NCBI GenBank assembly: GCA_012841375.1
Contig: DUUV01000078.1
Coordinates: 1-54,882 of the forward strand
DNA: 54,882 bases
Reading direction: 5' to 3'
Source: Candidatus Fermentithermobacillaceae bacterium
GTDB taxonomy: Bacteria; Bacillota; Sulfobacillia; Fermentithermobacillales; Fermentithermobacillaceae
Part shown: piece by piece, positions 53,613 through 54,882 of the stretch
How the letters are laid out: each line of letters starts with the position of its first letter
Position numbering within the stretch: the stretch's first letter is position 1
The notes under the pieces: generated by a model
What the model saw: only the letters and a program-made list of their open reading frames with translations
The model's database searches: none
Told to the model about the DNA's origin: nothing
Program-made: the position numbers and the translations under genes

Positions 53613-54684
53613 CGGGCGACCTCCCGCTCATGAGCGTCTCTCGGAGCTCGGGACCTCCTCCCAGGCGGTCAAGGTAGTCCTTGGACCCCTCTTCGTGGTT
53701 CCTGAGGGCGAAGTCCCGGAAAAGGTCGCGTGCGGCGAAGAGCAGTCTCAGTCCCAGTTCTACCGGGCGGACCGCCCTCTTGTCCACGACGTGGAACTGC
53801 ACGCCTCCGCACACCTTTCCGACGTGCTTCCAATACCACGGAGTGAAGTAGGTTGGACGGATCAAAACCCCGGGTAGATTTTCTTCACGGAGAACCCGTG
53901 CAAGGGCGTCAGGGTCTACGTAGGGCGCTCCAACTGTCTCAAAGGGACTTGACGTCCCGCGGCCTTCCGATAGATTGGTCCCCTCAAGTAGACATGTTCC
54001 CGGGTACAGGAGGGCCATGTCCTGGGTCGAAGCGGCAGGCGACGGCGGCACCCAGGGCCCCAATCCCGTGTCGTCATAGTACATGTCCCGTTTCCAGCCT
54101 TCGGCCTTTATCACCCGGGGAGTAGGGAGGTTCAGCCTGTCGGATTCCATGAGGGCTATTTCCCCCAAAGTCATCCCGTGGCGGATGGGAACCGGAGCGT
54201 AACAGACGAAAGACAAGTCATCACACGAAGGGACGTTGCCCTCGACCGCAGCGCCGCCTACTGGGTTTGGCCGGTCCAGTACCACAAACGGGATACCGGA
54301 GGATGCTGCGGCCTGCATCGACCCGAGCATAGTTGACGGATATGTATAGTAGCGGGCGCCGATATCCTGGATGTCGAACACAAGGACTTCGATCTTCTCG
54401 AGACTCTCGGCGTGAGGTACCCGGGACTCGCCGTAGAGGCTGTACACGGGTATCCCTGTCCGCGGTTCTGTCTCGTCACCGACCCGGGCACCCTCGGCGA
54501 CATCACCGCGGATGCCGTGTTCGGGAGAAAAGAGGGCCCTCACCCGGTAACCGTGTTCCAGCAGCACTTCATAGTTCTGCCTGAGGTTCCGGTCAAGGCC
54601 CGTGTGGTTGGTGATGAGACCGATTTCTCTGTCCTTATACAGCCCTTCTTCCAATAGCTTTTCGAGGCCGGTCTTTACTCTCAC
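53539..54684 (-). CDS. namZ: Exo-beta-N-acetylmuramidase NamZ (DUF1343)
   Basis: Releases terminal MurNAc from peptidoglycan fragments; the Bacillus YbbC/NamZ family (GH171). 381 residues with the family stretches GLITNHTGLDRNL, FSPEHGIRGD, VFDIQDIGARYYTYPSTM, LDRPNPVGGAAVEGN, PVPIRHGMTLGEIA, EGTNLSEGRGTSSPFETVGAP and FTPWYWKHVGKVCGGVQFHV. GTG start with GGAGGAGGTG seven bases upstream. There is no signal peptide, unlike the secreted Bacillus enzyme, so it probably acts on imported fragments. First gene of the recycling operon in the window. The 198 bases upstream contain no gene. Confidence 0.95.
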   Translation of the reverse strand: MRVKTGLEKLLEEGLYKDREIGLITNHTGLDRNLRQNYEVLLEHGYRVRALFSPEHGIRGDVAEGARVGDETEPRTGIPVYSLYGESRVPHAESLEKIEVLVFDIQDIGARYYTYPSTMLGSMQAAASSGIPFVVLDRPNPVGGAAVEGNVPSCDDLSFVCYAPVPIRHGMTLGEIALMESDRLNLPTPRVIKAEGWKRDMYYDDTGLGPWVPPSPAASTQDMALLYPGTCLLEGTNLSEGRGTSSPFETVGAPYVDPDALARVLREENLPGVLIRPTYFTPWYWKHVGKVCGGVQFHVVDKRAVRPVELGLRLLFAARDLFRDFALRNHEEGSKDYLDRLGGGPELRETLMSGRSPDDLISKWREEASEFARRRQAYLMY

Positions 54685-54784
54685 GGCAATACACCTCCTC
54701 CGTCCACCTCAAGCGGGGATTCGGTGTCTCGGGAGGCAGTTCCTCCATTTGAGCCCGTGTTCCGGGCTACCGGTAGTCTTCCGT

Positions 54785-54882
54785 ACGTCCAGACGGTGTG
54801 CCGGCAATACCGCCAGACTATGCTATCTGACGGTGCTGCCGGAAGGTGCCGCCAGACGATGTTGTGAGAAGGTGCCGCTAGA
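54785..54882. repeat. Degenerate short tandem repeats at the window edge
   Basis: Two 35-base units beginning at 54809 and 54848 match at 24 positions, sharing CCGCCAGAC...ATG and GGTGC...GC. A third, shorter related piece (CGTCCAGACGGTGTGCCGGCA) starts near 54786. The array runs to the end of the window and may continue. It sits upstream of namZ; it could be part of a repeat family or of a regulatory region. Confidence 0.4.

Noticed and set aside
1-54882. tRNA, rRNA, CRISPR arrays, insertion sequences or prophage genes
   Set aside because: None was recognised on reading both strands; genes are ordinary chromosomal families with even base composition.

Overview
The window is about 55 kb of GC-rich, tightly packed bacterial chromosome. 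The gene set points to a Gram-positive, probably spore-forming member of the Bacillota (Firmicutes): RNase J, AddA/AddB instead of RecBCD, separate PurS/PurQ/short PurL, a FapA (DUF342) protein, BioY, a YheC/YheD-type ATP-grasp protein, a c-di-AMP (ydaO/yuaA) riboswitch, and many TTG/GTG starts preceded by strong Shine-Dalgarno (SD) sequences. The high GC and mixed gene complement suggest a deep-branching clostridial or Limnochordia-like lineage, but no rRNA is present to confirm this. I saw no tRNA, rRNA, insertion sequence, prophage or CRISPR array.

Layout. 1-11.3 kb (+): RNase J, phosphopentomutase, a uridine/purine nucleoside phosphorylase and the AddB-AddA helicase-nuclease. 11.3-17 kb: a small reverse-strand gene, a TGS-domain GTPase, a large multi-domain amidoligase/ATP-grasp protein and a beta-lactamase-fold hydrolase. 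17-19.4 kb: tdh-kbl, which turns threonine into glycine and acetyl-CoA. 19.4-22.1 kb: a long dyad, an HD-GYP phosphodiesterase (-) and a divergent MFS transporter (+). 22.1-26.6 kb: a self-contained unit with a consensus-like promoter, a c-di-AMP riboswitch, a Ddl-like ATP-grasp ligase, an opine-dehydrogenase-like enzyme, a cobalamin-mutase-like protein and a rho-independent terminator. 26.7-28.8 kb (-): an S9 peptidase. 29-40.5 kb (+): guaA-purB-purS-purQ-purL, an ABC transporter pair and two M20-fold metallohydrolases. 40.5-45.7 kb: a fold-type-I-like protein apparently without its lysine, a lipoprotein, an ECF S component, FapA and BioY. 45.9-54.7 kb: a D-aminopeptidase (+) facing a long reverse operon namZ-murK-murQ::amiE-nagZ-anmK-birA.

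How the genes work together. The reverse operon at the right end is a nearly complete peptidoglycan-recycling pathway. NamZ and NagZ release MurNAc and GlcNAc, an AmiE-like domain removes stem peptides, MurK and AnmK phosphorylate the sugars, and MurQ cleaves the lactyl ether. Here the MurQ and AmiE functions are one polypeptide, and none of the proteins shows a signal peptide. Nucleotide metabolism is represented by salvage (deoB, udp/pnp) and by part of de novo synthesis (FGAM synthase, adenylosuccinate lyase, GMP synthase). The GMP synthase has serine where the glutaminase nucleophile cysteine should be.

The best candidate for an undescribed system is the riboswitch-controlled three-gene operon at 22.1-26.6 kb. 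Its combination of peptide-ligase-like, opine-dehydrogenase-like and B12-mutase-like enzymes under c-di-AMP control suggests a dedicated small molecule, perhaps an osmolyte or a cell-wall-related amino acid derivative. This is inference; no substrate can be read from the sequence.
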